Notes: generated by a model not told the origin, from the letters alone. Positions 23,207 to 32,808 are shown, counted from the stretch's first letter. The stretch: 64,000 nt of DNA from Paraburkholderia rhynchosiae (GCF_002879865.1 NZ_PNXY01000015.1:1-64000), one strand, 5' to 3'. Made by a program: numbers and translations.

Positions 23207-23851
23207 TTAGTAATACCAGTCATTCTTGATTTCCACTGTCGGTCGATGCCCATCATCGGGCAGCAAGTTAAGCACCTGCCGGTAGACCCGTTCCGAATGA
23301 ACGCCAATCCTGCGCACCAGTCTCCAGGGAAAATGGTTTTCAACCAAGAACTCGGCTTGCTTGCCTTCCTTCAGACCGCCTCGCCAGTCGAGCGCGCGAA
23401 CCGCGTCCCAGTTGATTTCTTCAAGGTCATCGAGGGAGCACCTATCCTCAAAATAATAGGAGCCAGCGTTCGAGAGCGTGAACGCCCAGCGTTTATCGTG
23501 CTCCTCAGCCCATTCTACTGCTTCATAAAGATCCGCCTCTAGGTGCACGATCGGCCCCTGCCCGCCTTTGTAAGCCAATTCATGATTCCGCATATGGATC
23601 AGAAACAGCATTACCGAGCGCGGGCAGAAATAAAACGGAACACATTCGCCAACAAACAACTCAGGGTGACTGTTCTCCAGCGTCAATTCCTCGAGGCGCC
23701 GCCGCTTGATGTCGGACATCCCAATGGTTGTTCCTTCAGCACCTTGGCGGATGACCCTGCCATCGCACCAAAGTGCTCCGCCGGCGATTATTGACGGGAG
23801 CCGGTCTACATGGACTATGTGATAAATCTTTGGATTTGCAGGAACAACCAT
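23207..23851 (-). CDS. darT: DarT toxin: DNA thymidine ADP-ribosyltransferase
   Basis: A 214-residue DarT. It opens NPKIYHIVHVDRLPSIIAGG (NAD-binding start) and continues with GMSDIKRRRLEELTLENSHPELFVGECVPFYFCPRSVMLFLIH, the conserved Arg and FxPRS segment, and HKRWAFTLSNAG. KQAEFLVENHFPW carries the catalytic Glu. DarT modifies thymidine in single-stranded DNA and, with DarG, gives abortive anti-phage defence in known systems. GTG 23863 is an alternative start. The gene begins only 117 bp from the rimO junction, so it could be transcribed from the rimO promoter. Confidence 0.9.
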   Translation of the reverse strand: MVVPANPKIYHIVHVDRLPSIIAGGALWCDGRVIRQGAEGTTIGMSDIKRRRLEELTLENSHPELFVGECVPFYFCPRSVMLFLIHMRNHELAYKGGQGPIVHLEADLYEAVEWAEEHDKRWAFTLSNAGSYYFEDRCSLDDLEEINWDAVRALDWRGGLKEGKQAEFLVENHFPWRLVRRIGVHSERVYRQVLNLLPDDGHRPTVEIKNDWYY

Positions 23852-23968
23852 CGTGCGTGGCACCCCAGGCCGGCGAAAGCGAGTTCATTACTGTGATTTC
23901 ATCCACCCGGGAGTTTGCTTGACTTTCACTCCGAATTCCATCCCGCCGCCCGATATATTTTGAGTGAC

Positions 23969-24046
23969 TTACGGGCAGCCGAGGGAGACGAAGCCGACCT
24001 TGGGACTTGAAGGCGTCGGCGAGGTGGTGGAACTGGTCTGCGACAT
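23969..24046 (-). pseudogene. rimO: rimO, 5' fragment cut by the element (attachment junction)
   Basis: From ATG 24046 the minus strand reads MSQTSSTTSPTPSSPKVGFV, followed by SLGCP and then TAA (23969-23971). The reading VGFVSLGCPK is the N-terminus of RimO, the radical-SAM enzyme that methylthiolates ribosomal protein S12, with its first cluster Cys in LGCP. After CCG the expected AAG codon is replaced by element sequence and a stop. In this group rimO normally follows phaR on the same strand, as here. The remainder of rimO should lie beyond the left end of the window. Loss of RimO activity is expected unless the other end restores a start. Confidence 0.85.
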
Positions 24047-24311
24047 AGATGAGTCCGGCGTATAGCGGTGACAGGGCGACAATGGGGACCGTGCGCAAGG
24101 GCCGCGGGAGTCGGAGGGTCATAACGCCCTGCCCCGAGAGAAAACGTCCCGCGCACGCAACCCGCCATTGTACCGCGCGCGGGGCAGCCGGCTTGCGCCG
24201 CGCGGCGATGGCCGCGCTTGCGTCACTATGCTTACGGCTGGGACCGTCGCGCCGGAACTGCAAGGCCGCAAGCCCCGACCGCTGCCTGATCCGTCGCGCC
24301 GCAATGAACCG

Positions 24312-24974
24312 CTACTTCTTCTCCGGCTCCGGATTCGTTTGCGGATTCGTTTGCGGAGTCGTTTGGGGACTAGCCTGCGGATTGGCGGCAGGCGCCGCAG
24401 CGTTCGCACCACCCGGCACATTCACCGCGCCGCCCGGCGTGAACGGGAATGTCGCGAACATCGACTTGGCCTGGTTCTGCATCTGCTCCTGCATCTGCAC
24501 GAACATGTTCTTCGACTGCTCGATGTAGCTGGTCATCATGCCCTGCATCATCGGCGCCTGCATGTTCATGAACTGGGACCAGACCTCGGGGTTCATCGTC
24601 TTGCCTTCGTACAGGTTCTTCGACTGATCGGCGAGCTTCGCCTGGATGTCGATGAAAGCCTGGATGTTCTTTTCCAGATACGTGCCCATCATGCCCTGCA
24701 TCGCATGGCCGTAGAAACGGATGATCTGCGACAGCATCGACGACGAGAACATCGGCAAGCCGCCGCTCTCTTCCTCGAGAATAATCTGGAGCAGGATCGC
24801 GCGCGTCAGGTCCTCGTTGCTCTTGGCATCGATGACCTTGAAATCCTCCTGGTCCAGCACGAGCTGTTTGACGTCCGTCAGCGTGATGTACGTGCTTGTC
24901 TCGGTATCGTAGAGCCGACGATTCGGATATTTCTTGATCAGTCGTTCGGCTGTTTTCTTTGTAGTAGTAGTCAT
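24312..24974 (-). CDS. phaR: PHB synthesis repressor PhaR
   Basis: A 220-residue PhaR. The N-terminal DNA-binding domain begins near residue 10 (RLIKKYPNRRLYDTETSTYITLTDVKQLV), followed by the PHB-accumulation regulatory domain (residues 70-165, many Met/Gln) and a Pro/Asn/Thr repeat tail (NPQASPQTTPQTNPQTNPEPEKK). PhaR represses phasin genes and itself and is released by binding nascent polymer. It lies directly downstream of phaB, as in other Burkholderia-type genomes. Confidence 0.95.
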   Translation of the reverse strand: MTTTTKKTAERLIKKYPNRRLYDTETSTYITLTDVKQLVLDQEDFKVIDAKSNEDLTRAILLQIILEEESGGLPMFSSSMLSQIIRFYGHAMQGMMGTYLEKNIQAFIDIQAKLADQSKNLYEGKTMNPEVWSQFMNMQAPMMQGMMTSYIEQSKNMFVQMQEQMQNQAKSMFATFPFTPGGAVNVPGGANAAAPAANPQASPQTTPQTNPQTNPEPEKK

Positions 24975-25105
24975 GTAACGCCTTTGAGCGCAAGTAGAGC
25001 GCGAGCGGCGTCATGCCGGTTGCGCAATCGGGCCATTGCGCAACCGGGACGCCGCCGGAACCATCCGAGCCAAACGCGCTGCCTTGTGAGCGGCGCGCCT
25101 GTAAC

Positions 25106-25846
25106 TCAGCCCATATGCAAACCGCCGTTGAGCGAAAAATCCGCGCCCGTGGAAAAACCGGATTCTTCCGACGCGAGCCACGCCACGATCGAGCCGATTT
25201 CGTCCGGCCGGCCGAGGCGGCGCACCGGAATCGTCGCGACGATCTTTTCCAGCACGTCAGGGCGGATCGACTTGACCATGTCGGTACCAATGTAGCCCGG
25301 CGACACAGTGTTGACCGTCACGCCCTTGGTGGCCACTTCCTGCGCGAGCGACATCGTGAAGCCGTGAATACCGGCCTTCGCGGTCGAGTAGTTGGTCTGA
25401 CCGAACTGGCCCTTCTGCCCATTCACCGACGAAATGTTAATGATGCGGCCCCAGCCCCGCTCGACCATGCCGTCGATCACCTGCTTCGTGACGTTGAAGA
25501 GACTGGTCAGGTTGGTGTCGATCACCGCGGTCCAGTCTTCGTGCGTCATCTTGCGGAACACGACGTCGCGCGTAATGCCAGCATTGTTCACCAGCACGTC
25601 GATCTCGCCGACTTCGGCCTTGACCTTCTCGAACGCGAGCTTGGTCGACTCCCAGTCGCCGACATTACCTTCGGACGCGACGAAGTCAAAGCCGAGAGCC
25701 TTCTGTTCCTCGAGCCACTTCACGCGGCGCGGCGAATTCGGGCCGCAACCCGCGATGACCCTATAGCCCTCTTTGTGCAGCCGCTGGCAAATGCTCGTGC
25801 CGATGCCGCCCATCCCGCCCGTTACGTACGCAATTCGCTGTGTCAT
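25106..25846 (-). CDS. phaB: acetoacetyl-CoA reductase PhaB
   Basis: A 246-residue short-chain dehydrogenase. TGGMGGIGTSI is the NADP-binding glycine motif. The catalytic set is visible as NISSVNGQKGQFGQTNYSTAKAG, with Ser, Tyr and Lys in the usual spacing, and VNTVSPGYIGTDM follows. It reduces acetoacetyl-CoA to (R)-3-hydroxybutyryl-CoA with NADPH in the cytosol. Length and sequence are typical of PhaB. phaA lies 211 bp upstream on the same strand. Confidence 0.95.
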   Translation of the reverse strand: MTQRIAYVTGGMGGIGTSICQRLHKEGYRVIAGCGPNSPRRVKWLEEQKALGFDFVASEGNVGDWESTKLAFEKVKAEVGEIDVLVNNAGITRDVVFRKMTHEDWTAVIDTNLTSLFNVTKQVIDGMVERGWGRIINISSVNGQKGQFGQTNYSTAKAGIHGFTMSLAQEVATKGVTVNTVSPGYIGTDMVKSIRPDVLEKIVATIPVRRLGRPDEIGSIVAWLASEESGFSTGADFSLNGGLHMG

Positions 25847-26057
25847 AAACTAGACTCCATTATCGTTGTCGAGGCGCCGACCGGCTGCCCCGATCGGCTA
25901 CCTCTACCCTCGCCTGATGCTTTATCCACGCTGCCGCCGGGCGACCGGCCGGCAAGGCCGCTGCTGACCTCGCACCGCCTGTTGCCAGGCGGCGCGCGGC
26001 AACACTTTCTTCGACGCCTGGCGGCGTCTCGCGCGCGATTAATCCGCGCGCTCATCG

Positions 26058-27239
26058 TCAAACGCGCTCGAGTGCCAGCGCGACACCCATGCCGCCGCCG
26101 ATGCACAGCGAAGCCAAACCCTTCTTCGCATCGCGCTTCTGCATTTCGTACAGCAGCGTGACGAGAATCCGGCAGCCGGATGCGCCGATCGGGTGGCCGA
26201 TTGCAATCGCGCCGCCGTTCACGTTGACCTTCGACGTGTCCCAGCCCATCTGCTTGTGCACGGCCAGCGCCTGCGCGGCGAATGCTTCGTTGATCTCCAT
26301 CAGGTCGAGATCGGCCGGGCTCCAGCCCGCGCGTTCAAGACAGCGGCGCGAAGCCGGCACCGGCCCCATACCCATGACCTTCGGATCGACGCCCGCGTTC
26401 GCGTAAGCCTTGATGCGCGCGAGCGGCGTCAAGCCGAGCGCTTCCGCTTTCTTCGCGGACATGACCAGCACTGCCGCCGCACCGTCGTTCAGACCGGACG
26501 CGTTGGCCGCCGTCACCGTGCCTTCCTTCGAGAAAGCCGGCTTCAGCCCGGCCAGCGATTCAGCGGTCACGCCGTGACGCACGAACTCGTCGGTGGCGAA
26601 ACGCACCGGGTCGCCCTTGCGTTGCGGGATGTCAACCGGCACGATTTCGTCGTCGAAGCGACCCGCCTTCTGCGCGGCCTCAGCCTTGTTCTGCGACAGC
26701 GCCGCGAACGCGTCCTGCTGTTCGCGCGTGATGTCGAATTCCTTGGCGACGTTTTCCGCGGTCACGCCCATGTGGTACTGGTTGTATACGTCCCACAAGC
26801 CGTCGACGATCATCGAGTCGACCAGCTTCGCGTCGCCCATGCGGAAACCGTCGCGCGAGCCCGGCAGCACGTGCGGCGCCGCGCTCATGTTTTCCTGACC
26901 GCCGGCGATCACGATGTCCGCGTCGCCCGCGATGATCGCGTTGGCCGCGAGCATCACCGCTTTCAGGCCCGAACCGCATACCTTGTTGATCGTCATGCCG
27001 GGCACCGCCGACGGCAGCCCTGCCTTGATCAACGACTGGCGCGCCGGATTCTGGCCCGAGCCCGCCGTCAGTACCTGGCCCAGAATCACCTCGCTCACCT
27101 GCTCCGGCTTCAGGCCGGCGCGTTCGAGCACCGCGCGAATCACCGTCGCGCCGAGTTCGGGCGCGGCAATCTTCGCCAGCGACCCACCAAATTTACCTAC
27201 TGCCGTACGGGCGGCCGATACGATCACAACATCAGTCAT
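26058..27239 (-). CDS. phaA: acetyl-CoA acetyltransferase PhaA
   Basis: A 393-residue biosynthetic thiolase. The nucleophile Cys is in NKVCGSGLKAV (about residue 88), the His in GHPIGASG, and the second Cys in SLCIGGGMGVAL near the C-terminus. It condenses two acetyl-CoA to acetoacetyl-CoA, the first step to PHB. I chose ATG 27239 (MTDVVIVSAARTAVG) because GGAGG lies 8 bases upstream; the frame extends to 27260. Confidence 0.95.
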   Translation of the reverse strand: MTDVVIVSAARTAVGKFGGSLAKIAAPELGATVIRAVLERAGLKPEQVSEVILGQVLTAGSGQNPARQSLIKAGLPSAVPGMTINKVCGSGLKAVMLAANAIIAGDADIVIAGGQENMSAAPHVLPGSRDGFRMGDAKLVDSMIVDGLWDVYNQYHMGVTAENVAKEFDITREQQDAFAALSQNKAEAAQKAGRFDDEIVPVDIPQRKGDPVRFATDEFVRHGVTAESLAGLKPAFSKEGTVTAANASGLNDGAAAVLVMSAKKAEALGLTPLARIKAYANAGVDPKVMGMGPVPASRRCLERAGWSPADLDLMEINEAFAAQALAVHKQMGWDTSKVNVNGGAIAIGHPIGASGCRILVTLLYEMQKRDAKKGLASLCIGGGMGVALALERV

Positions 27240-27360
27240 TTCCATATCCTCCGGGCACATCGGCTTGTTACGCCGCAGCCCGTCACGTTAAAAATCTCGT
27301 TGTTCGTCAAATCGCTAGCTCGTCTACCTTCTTGCGTTCGCTTTCAAGCAAACGCACCTC

Positions 27361-29289
27361 TTACTCGCGTTGCCGCACGTAGCGCCCCGGGGCCGGCTCG
27401 ATGACCGGAAATTCCTCGGAGCCGGCCGCAGCGCGCGGCTTCACTTTCTTGCCGCCGTATTGATCGAGCCACGTGGTCCATTCGGGCCACCAGCTTCCAG
27501 GCACTTCCTTCGCGTCGCTGAACCATTCGTCCGGGCTTTCCGGCAACATCCTGGCGTCGCCTTCGAGCGTCCAGTAACTGCGCTTCTTTTTCGCGGGCGG
27601 ATTGATCACACCGGCGATATGACCGGACGCGCCGAGCACGAACTTCAACGGCCCGGTGAGCAGCGGCGCCGACGCATAGGCGGTTTGCCACGGCACGATA
27701 TGGTCTTCGCGCGAACCGTAGATGAAGGTAGGCACGTCGATCTTCGACAGGTCGACCGGTTCGCCGCACGTGGTCAATGCCCCGGGCTCGCGCAGACGGT
27801 TTTCCAGGTACGTGTTGCGCAGATACCAGACGTACATCGGACCCGGCAGGCTCGTGGAGTCGCTGTTCCAGTACAGAAGGTCGAACGGCACCGGCGTGCG
27901 CCCTTTGAGGTAGTTGTCGACGACGTAGTTCCACACCAGATCGTTAGGGCGCAGGAACGAAAACGTGTTGGCGAATTCGATGCCGCGCATCAGTCCCGGC
28001 GGCGCACCGTTCTTGCCGCCGATGGTCTGTTCGCGCATCTGCACATGCGCCTCGTCGACGAAAATGTCGAGCACGCCCGTGTCGGAGAAGTCGAGCATCG
28101 CCGTGAGCAGCGTCATCGACGCAGCCGGATGTTCGCCGCGCGCCGCCGCAACCGCGAGCGCGGTGGCGAGCAGCGTGCCGCCGACGCAGAAGCCGAGCGT
28201 GTTGATCTGCTCGCGGCCGCTGATCTTGCTCACCGTTTCTATCGCGGTGAGCACGCCTTCGCCGACGTAGTCGTCCCAGGTTTTATGCGCGATCGATGCG
28301 TCCGCGTTGCGCCATGAAATCAGGAACACCTGGTGTCCCGAATCGAGTGCATGCGCAACGAGTGAGTTTTCGGGCTGCAGATCGAGAATGTAGTACTTGT
28401 TGATGCATGGCGGCACGATCAGCAGCGGACGCTCGCGCACGGTGGCCGTGCGCGGCTTGTACTGAATCAACTGCATCAGGTCGTTTTCGAATACGATCGA
28501 GCCTTCGGTGGTCGCCAGATTTTCGCCGACCACGAAACGCGATTCATCCGTCTGCGAAATCTTGCCGCGCTGCATGTCGGCAAGCAGGTTCATCACGCCT
28601 TGCCGCAAGCTTTCGCCGTGGCTCTCGAGCAAGGTCTTTTGCGCCTCGGGATTCAACGCAAAGAAGTTGCTCGGCGAGGCGGCCGCCGTCCATTGCTGGA
28701 TAGCGAAACGGATGCGCTCGCGCACCTTCGGTTCGGTCTCGAGCGCATCGACCATTTCCTGCAGATAGCGCGCGTTCAGCAGATACCATGCGGCGGTGAA
28801 TGCGTAGGCCGGCGTGGAACTCCATGCGTCCGAGCTGAAGCGGCGGTCCTTGATTTCAGGCGCCTTCGGTGCCGAACCGCTCACCTGCTGGATCAGCGCC
28901 ATGACTTCTCGCGAGTAGTCGGCTTGCAGTTTCTGCAGACGCTCCGCCGGGATCGCCGCGGCCGGTATGTTCAACGCGGTGAGGGACGGCATGGCGGGCA
29001 TCCCGCCCGCCATCAGTTTGCTGAAGTCGGGCATACCTGGAAAGCCAGGGAAGGACGGCATCTGCGGCAGGCTCCAGGGCGGGGTGCCTTGGGTTGGAGG
29101 AACCTGCGGCATAGCGAAAGGCATGCCGTTGCCGTCGGGCGCGGTGCCCAGCGAACGCCATGCATTCGTCCATGCGTCGAATAATTGCTGCATGCCCGCG
29201 GCCGGTGTAGCGCCGCTGGTATCGGCCTGCTGCGAATGCTCCTTCGAGGAGTCTTTGCTGGGGGAAGCTGAGGAGTGAGAAGCTGCCAT
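27361..29289 (-). CDS. phaC: class I poly(3-hydroxyalkanoate) synthase PhaC
   Basis: A 642-residue PHA synthase. The variable N-terminus (residues 1-130) includes a Pro/Gly/Met-rich stretch (PQMPSFPGFPGMPDFSKLM). The alpha/beta core carries the lipase-like box GFCVGGT with the catalytic Cys, NDLVWNYVVDNYLKG, and GSREDHIVPW with the active-site Asp/His region. It polymerises (R)-3-hydroxybutyryl-CoA on granules. ATG 29289 is the best start; the frame runs on to 29430 without ribosome signals. It is the first gene of the phaC-phaA-phaB order. Confidence 0.95.
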   Translation of the reverse strand: MAASHSSASPSKDSSKEHSQQADTSGATPAAGMQQLFDAWTNAWRSLGTAPDGNGMPFAMPQVPPTQGTPPWSLPQMPSFPGFPGMPDFSKLMAGGMPAMPSLTALNIPAAAIPAERLQKLQADYSREVMALIQQVSGSAPKAPEIKDRRFSSDAWSSTPAYAFTAAWYLLNARYLQEMVDALETEPKVRERIRFAIQQWTAAASPSNFFALNPEAQKTLLESHGESLRQGVMNLLADMQRGKISQTDESRFVVGENLATTEGSIVFENDLMQLIQYKPRTATVRERPLLIVPPCINKYYILDLQPENSLVAHALDSGHQVFLISWRNADASIAHKTWDDYVGEGVLTAIETVSKISGREQINTLGFCVGGTLLATALAVAAARGEHPAASMTLLTAMLDFSDTGVLDIFVDEAHVQMREQTIGGKNGAPPGLMRGIEFANTFSFLRPNDLVWNYVVDNYLKGRTPVPFDLLYWNSDSTSLPGPMYVWYLRNTYLENRLREPGALTTCGEPVDLSKIDVPTFIYGSREDHIVPWQTAYASAPLLTGPLKFVLGASGHIAGVINPPAKKKRSYWTLEGDARMLPESPDEWFSDAKEVPGSWWPEWTTWLDQYGGKKVKPRAAAGSEEFPVIEPAPGRYVRQRE

Positions 29290-29786
29290 ACCTGCTTTTG
29301 ACCGGTGAGTCCTTGCGGACGGTTGAGAGGCAGGTTCTTGCGCACGTGGGCGATCGCTCGCGCCCTCGTCACGCCCTGTCCCATGTACGAGGAGCTGTGA
29401 GGAACATTCTTGCTCCCCATCGCAAGGCATGTCAATGCTTGTTCCCGATTTTGCCGCAGTGCGATAGTTTTTTAATTATCGTTTTCCCTGTATCGCTGCC
29501 CGTCCTTTTCGGACATATGTCAATCGCATGGCGGATAAGGAAAAAAGCGCGCGTATTGAGGCGCTTTATTCACATTTATGTATTTCCAGGGAATGCACAG
29601 GCGCAGCGGATTAATCAGCGCGCATGGCTTCCGGCGGCGCAGCAAAATGGCTGGCTGCGCGTCGGAAGTAATCCGCATACGCAGGTTCGTAACTAGGCGG
29701 CGCGCGACGCATCGGAGCTATCGCCGCACGTCATCGCAGCAACCCGTCGCCGCGCCTGATCATCAGGTCCATCGCCAATCGCGAGA
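29290..29786. other. phaC upstream region
   Basis: These 497 bp between phaC and pgeF, both on the minus strand, are without an acceptable gene. An AT-rich tract (about 29466-29482, TAGTTTTTTAATTATCG) could hold the phaC promoter. The pgeF stop is at its right end. Confidence 0.45.
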
Positions 29787-30644
29787 TCAATCGCCGAGCG
29801 TCTGCGCCTGATCGTCGAGCCAGATGAGCGCGGCCATCCGGCCGGTCTCATGATCTCGGCGGTACGAATAGAAGCGGTCGCGTTGCGTGACCGTGCACAG
29901 ATCGCCCCCAACAATTCGCGTCACGCCTAGCCGCTGCAAGCGCAGGCGGGCCAGCGCCGGAAGGTCGGCGAGATATTTGCCTTTGTTTCGCGGATGCTCA
30001 ACGAACGCGCTGGCCGTGGCATCGCGTTGCGCGACGTCCAGGCCGTCCATGAAGGCATCCCGCACATCCGCACCGACCTCGAAGGAGTCCGGTCCGATGC
30101 ACGGGCCCAGGTAAGCATGCAGCGCGCCCGCTTCCACGCCGGCAAGTTCGGCGACTCGCCCGGCCGTCCGTTCGACGATGCCCGCAGCGAGCCCGCGCCA
30201 ACCCGCGTGCGCCGCGCCCACCGCGCGCCCTGCTTCGTCGCAGAACAGCACGGGCATGCAATCGGCCACCATCACGACGCAGGCGACGCCGGCTCGATCG
30301 GTGACGCTCGCGTCGGCTTGCGTGGGCGCGCCGCTCGCGTGCATTTGTGCAAGCGCATCTTCCGCACGCACGATGCCGGCGCCGTGGACCTGATTAAGCC
30401 ACGCGGCCCCGCTCACGCCGGTGAGGTTCAATAGCCGCGCGCGATTGGCAGCGACCGCGGCCGGATCGTCACCGGACTTCATCCCGAGATTCAGGCCGCC
30501 GGGCTGGTCCGTGCCGTCGCTCCAGCGGCCGAACGGCGGCTGGCTCACGCCGCCGTCGCGCGTGGTGACGAGCGCACGCACGCGCGGCGACACGTTCCAT
30601 GCAGGTTGCACAACGTCGGCAAAGCTCAGTTCCGGCAAGTTCAT
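29787..30644 (-). CDS. pgeF: peptidoglycan editing factor PgeF
   Basis: A 285-residue YfiH/laccase-domain protein. NQVHGAGIV, VMVADCMPVLFCD, AAHAGWRGL and LGPCIGPDSFEVG hold the conserved His and Cys that bind zinc in the family. PgeF removes mis-incorporated amino acids from peptidoglycan precursors. Its start overlaps the rluD stop by 4 bp (ATGA), a common pairing in proteobacteria. Confidence 0.9.
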   Translation of the reverse strand: MNLPELSFADVVQPAWNVSPRVRALVTTRDGGVSQPPFGRWSDGTDQPGGLNLGMKSGDDPAAVAANRARLLNLTGVSGAAWLNQVHGAGIVRAEDALAQMHASGAPTQADASVTDRAGVACVVMVADCMPVLFCDEAGRAVGAAHAGWRGLAAGIVERTAGRVAELAGVEAGALHAYLGPCIGPDSFEVGADVRDAFMDGLDVAQRDATASAFVEHPRNKGKYLADLPALARLRLQRLGVTRIVGGDLCTVTQRDRFYSYRRDHETGRMAALIWLDDQAQTLGD

Positions 30645-31909
30645 GCGTGATCGTCCTCATCGTCCTCTGGATGGTCGCCGGCTGCGTCCTGTTCGTCGTG
30701 CTCGTCGATGTCCTCTTCGAGCGATGCGTCGTAGCCGTCTTCTTCATAGTACGTCTCATCGAACTCGCCCGCATCGTCGCGGCCAAGACCGAGCGCCGCC
30801 GACAACGCTTCAATGTCTTGCGGCACGTCGGCACGCCATTGCATCGTGCGGCCGGTTTTCGGATGAATCAGACCGAGACGCCATGCATGCAGCGCCTGAC
30901 GCGCGAACTCGCCCGGCAGCGGCGTGACCGACCGCTTGCCGCGCGCGCGCCCATACACCGGATCGCCCAGCAGCGGATGCCCGATGTGCGCGCAATGCAC
31001 GCGAATCTGATGCGTACGGCCGGTTTCCAGATCGCAATGGATCGCAGTGACCGGCTGCCGCTGCCAGATCGCCGTATCGACGCGCCGGAAATGCGTGCGC
31101 GCCGGTTTGCCCGACGCGCCCGTCACCACCGCCATGCGCGTGCGTTCGCGGGGATCGCGGCCGATCGGCGCGTCGATCGTGCCTTCTTCCGGCATGTTGC
31201 CCCACACGAGCGCGAGGTAGCGGCGCTTCACCGTGCGCGCCTGCAACTGGCGCACGAGATCGGTCTGCGCTTCGAGCGTGCGCGCGACCACCATCAGCCC
31301 GGACGTCTCCTTGTCGAGCCGATGCACGATGCCCGCGCGCGGCAATCCCGCAGCCGCATCGCCATAGCGGTACAGCAGACCGTTCAGCACCGTGCCGCTC
31401 CAGTTGCCGGCCGCCGGATGCACGACCATGCCTGCCGGCTTGTTGATGACCACGAGGGTGTCGTCCTCATAGACGATTTCGAGCGGCACCGGCTCCGGCG
31501 TGAATGCGAGCTGCTCGGGCAGCAGATCCGGCACGAGTTCGATGGTCGCGCCGAGCGGCACCGGCTGGCGGATCTTTGCGGGCTTACCGTCGATGCGCAC
31601 GCGCTCCGCCTCGATCCAGCTTTGCATACGGTTGCGGGAGAACTCGGGGAACAGGCGAGCGATCACTTTGTCGAGGCGTTCGCCTGCCAGTTCGTCGGGT
31701 ACGGCGACGCTGCGCGGCGTTTCGTCCGTGACACGGTTCGCCACGGTCGGCACCGTGCTTGCCGCACGGGCTGCGCCGAGCGCGTCGGCGCCGAGGTCGT
31801 CGTCGAGCGAATCGACGCCCAACGCGTCGGACGGGTCAGCGCTTACGCTATAATCTTCGTTGCTATTCCGGGCACCGGTTGCAGCGCCTGGAGTATTTGA
31901 GCGGGTCAT
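30641..31909 (-). CDS. rluD: 23S rRNA pseudouridine synthase RluD
   Basis: A 422-residue RluD. It has an acidic extension (residues 1-65), an S4 RNA-binding domain (ERLDKVIARLFPEFSRN), and the catalytic domain with HRLDKETSGLMVVA, where the Asp is the nucleophile. Other core motifs are INKPAGMVVHPA and GRTHQIRVH. It makes pseudouridines in helix 69 of 23S rRNA. The C-terminus is unusually acidic (DEHDEQDAAGDHPEDDEDDHA), longer than the E. coli enzyme. It diverges from bamD. Confidence 0.92.
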   Translation of the reverse strand: MTRSNTPGAATGARNSNEDYSVSADPSDALGVDSLDDDLGADALGAARAASTVPTVANRVTDETPRSVAVPDELAGERLDKVIARLFPEFSRNRMQSWIEAERVRIDGKPAKIRQPVPLGATIELVPDLLPEQLAFTPEPVPLEIVYEDDTLVVINKPAGMVVHPAAGNWSGTVLNGLLYRYGDAAAGLPRAGIVHRLDKETSGLMVVARTLEAQTDLVRQLQARTVKRRYLALVWGNMPEEGTIDAPIGRDPRERTRMAVVTGASGKPARTHFRRVDTAIWQRQPVTAIHCDLETGRTHQIRVHCAHIGHPLLGDPVYGRARGKRSVTPLPGEFARQALHAWRLGLIHPKTGRTMQWRADVPQDIEALSAALGLGRDDAGEFDETYYEEDGYDASLEEDIDEHDEQDAAGDHPEDDEDDHA

Positions 31910-31947
31910 TGAGTCTGGGTCACCTGGACGTAAAGCTAGACTGGAAA

Positions 31948-32808
31948 ATGCGAGCCTTGAACACCATCACTAAAGCGGCGATCAATTTGAAGGCCATCAA
32001 GAAGGCGGCCCGGAAAGTGGCCGGATACATTGCGTGTGCCGCAGCCGTCGCGGTTGTTGCGGCTTGCCACGGCCTGCCGGAAAAGACCGACGAAACGGCA
32101 ACGTGGAACAACAACAAATTATATACGGAGGCGAACGACGCCTTGAGCGGCGGAGATTTCGGCAAGTGCGCGAAATACTTCGAAATGCTCGAGGGCCGTG
32201 ATCCGTTCGGCCACTTCGCGCAGCAGGCGCAGATCAACGTCGCGTACTGCAACTGGAAAGACAATGAAGCCGCAGCCGCCGACCAGGCTATCGACCGCTT
32301 CATCCAGCTGCACCCGGATCACCCGGACATCGCCTACGCGTATTACCTGAAGGGCATGATCCACTTCAACGACGACCTGGGTCTCTTCGGCCGCTTCTCC
32401 GGCCAGGACATGAGCGAGCGCGATCCGAAGTCGCTGCGCGAATCGTACGACGCGTTCAAGGTCGTCGTCGACCGTTATCCGAACAGCAAGTATGCGCCGG
32501 ACGCCGCGCAACGCATGCGTTATATCGTGAACGCGCTGGCGTCACACGAAGTCCACGCGGCGGATTACTACTACCGCCGTGGCGCTTATGTCGCCGCGAT
32601 CAACCGCGCGCAACTCGCGTTGAAGGAATACAAGAACGCACCGGCTATTGAAGACGCACTGCACATCATGATGCTGTCGTATGAGAAGCTGAACCAGCCG
32701 CAACTCGCCGACGACACGAAGCGCGTACTGGCCGGCACCTTCCCCGACAGCCCGTACGTCACGGGCCGTGCAAGGCCGGGTAAGGAAAAATCCTGGTGGC
32801 AGTTCTGA
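31948..32808 (+). CDS. bamD: outer membrane assembly lipoprotein BamD
   Basis: A 286-residue lipoprotein with a signal segment (VAGYIACAAAVAVVAAC) whose lipobox Cys follows VAA, then TPR-like repeats (LYTEANDALSGGDFGKCAKYFEML; YYLKGMIHFN; FKVVVDRYPNSKYAPDAAQRM). It is the essential partner of BamA in inserting outer-membrane proteins. ATG 31948 is chosen because it precedes the signal peptide; the frame extends upstream through rluD antisense. Confidence 0.92.
   Translation: MRALNTITKAAINLKAIKKAARKVAGYIACAAAVAVVAACHGLPEKTDETATWNNNKLYTEANDALSGGDFGKCAKYFEMLEGRDPFGHFAQQAQINVAYCNWKDNEAAAADQAIDRFIQLHPDHPDIAYAYYLKGMIHFNDDLGLFGRFSGQDMSERDPKSLRESYDAFKVVVDRYPNSKYAPDAAQRMRYIVNALASHEVHAADYYYRRGAYVAAINRAQLALKEYKNAPAIEDALHIMMLSYEKLNQPQLADDTKRVLAGTFPDSPYVTGRARPGKEKSWWQF

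Noticed and set aside
23736..24263. A 175-residue minus-strand frame across the island junction
   Set aside because: It is a different frame from rimO and from darT, with a chance composition. The frame starting at 24046 explains the sequence as RimO.
23871..24311. tRNA gene as integration target at the junction
   Set aside because: No cloverleaf or CCA end could be drawn; the rimO reading accounts for the border.
24370..25290. A 306-residue minus-strand frame over phaR and phaB
   Set aside because: Shadow of two certain genes in another frame.
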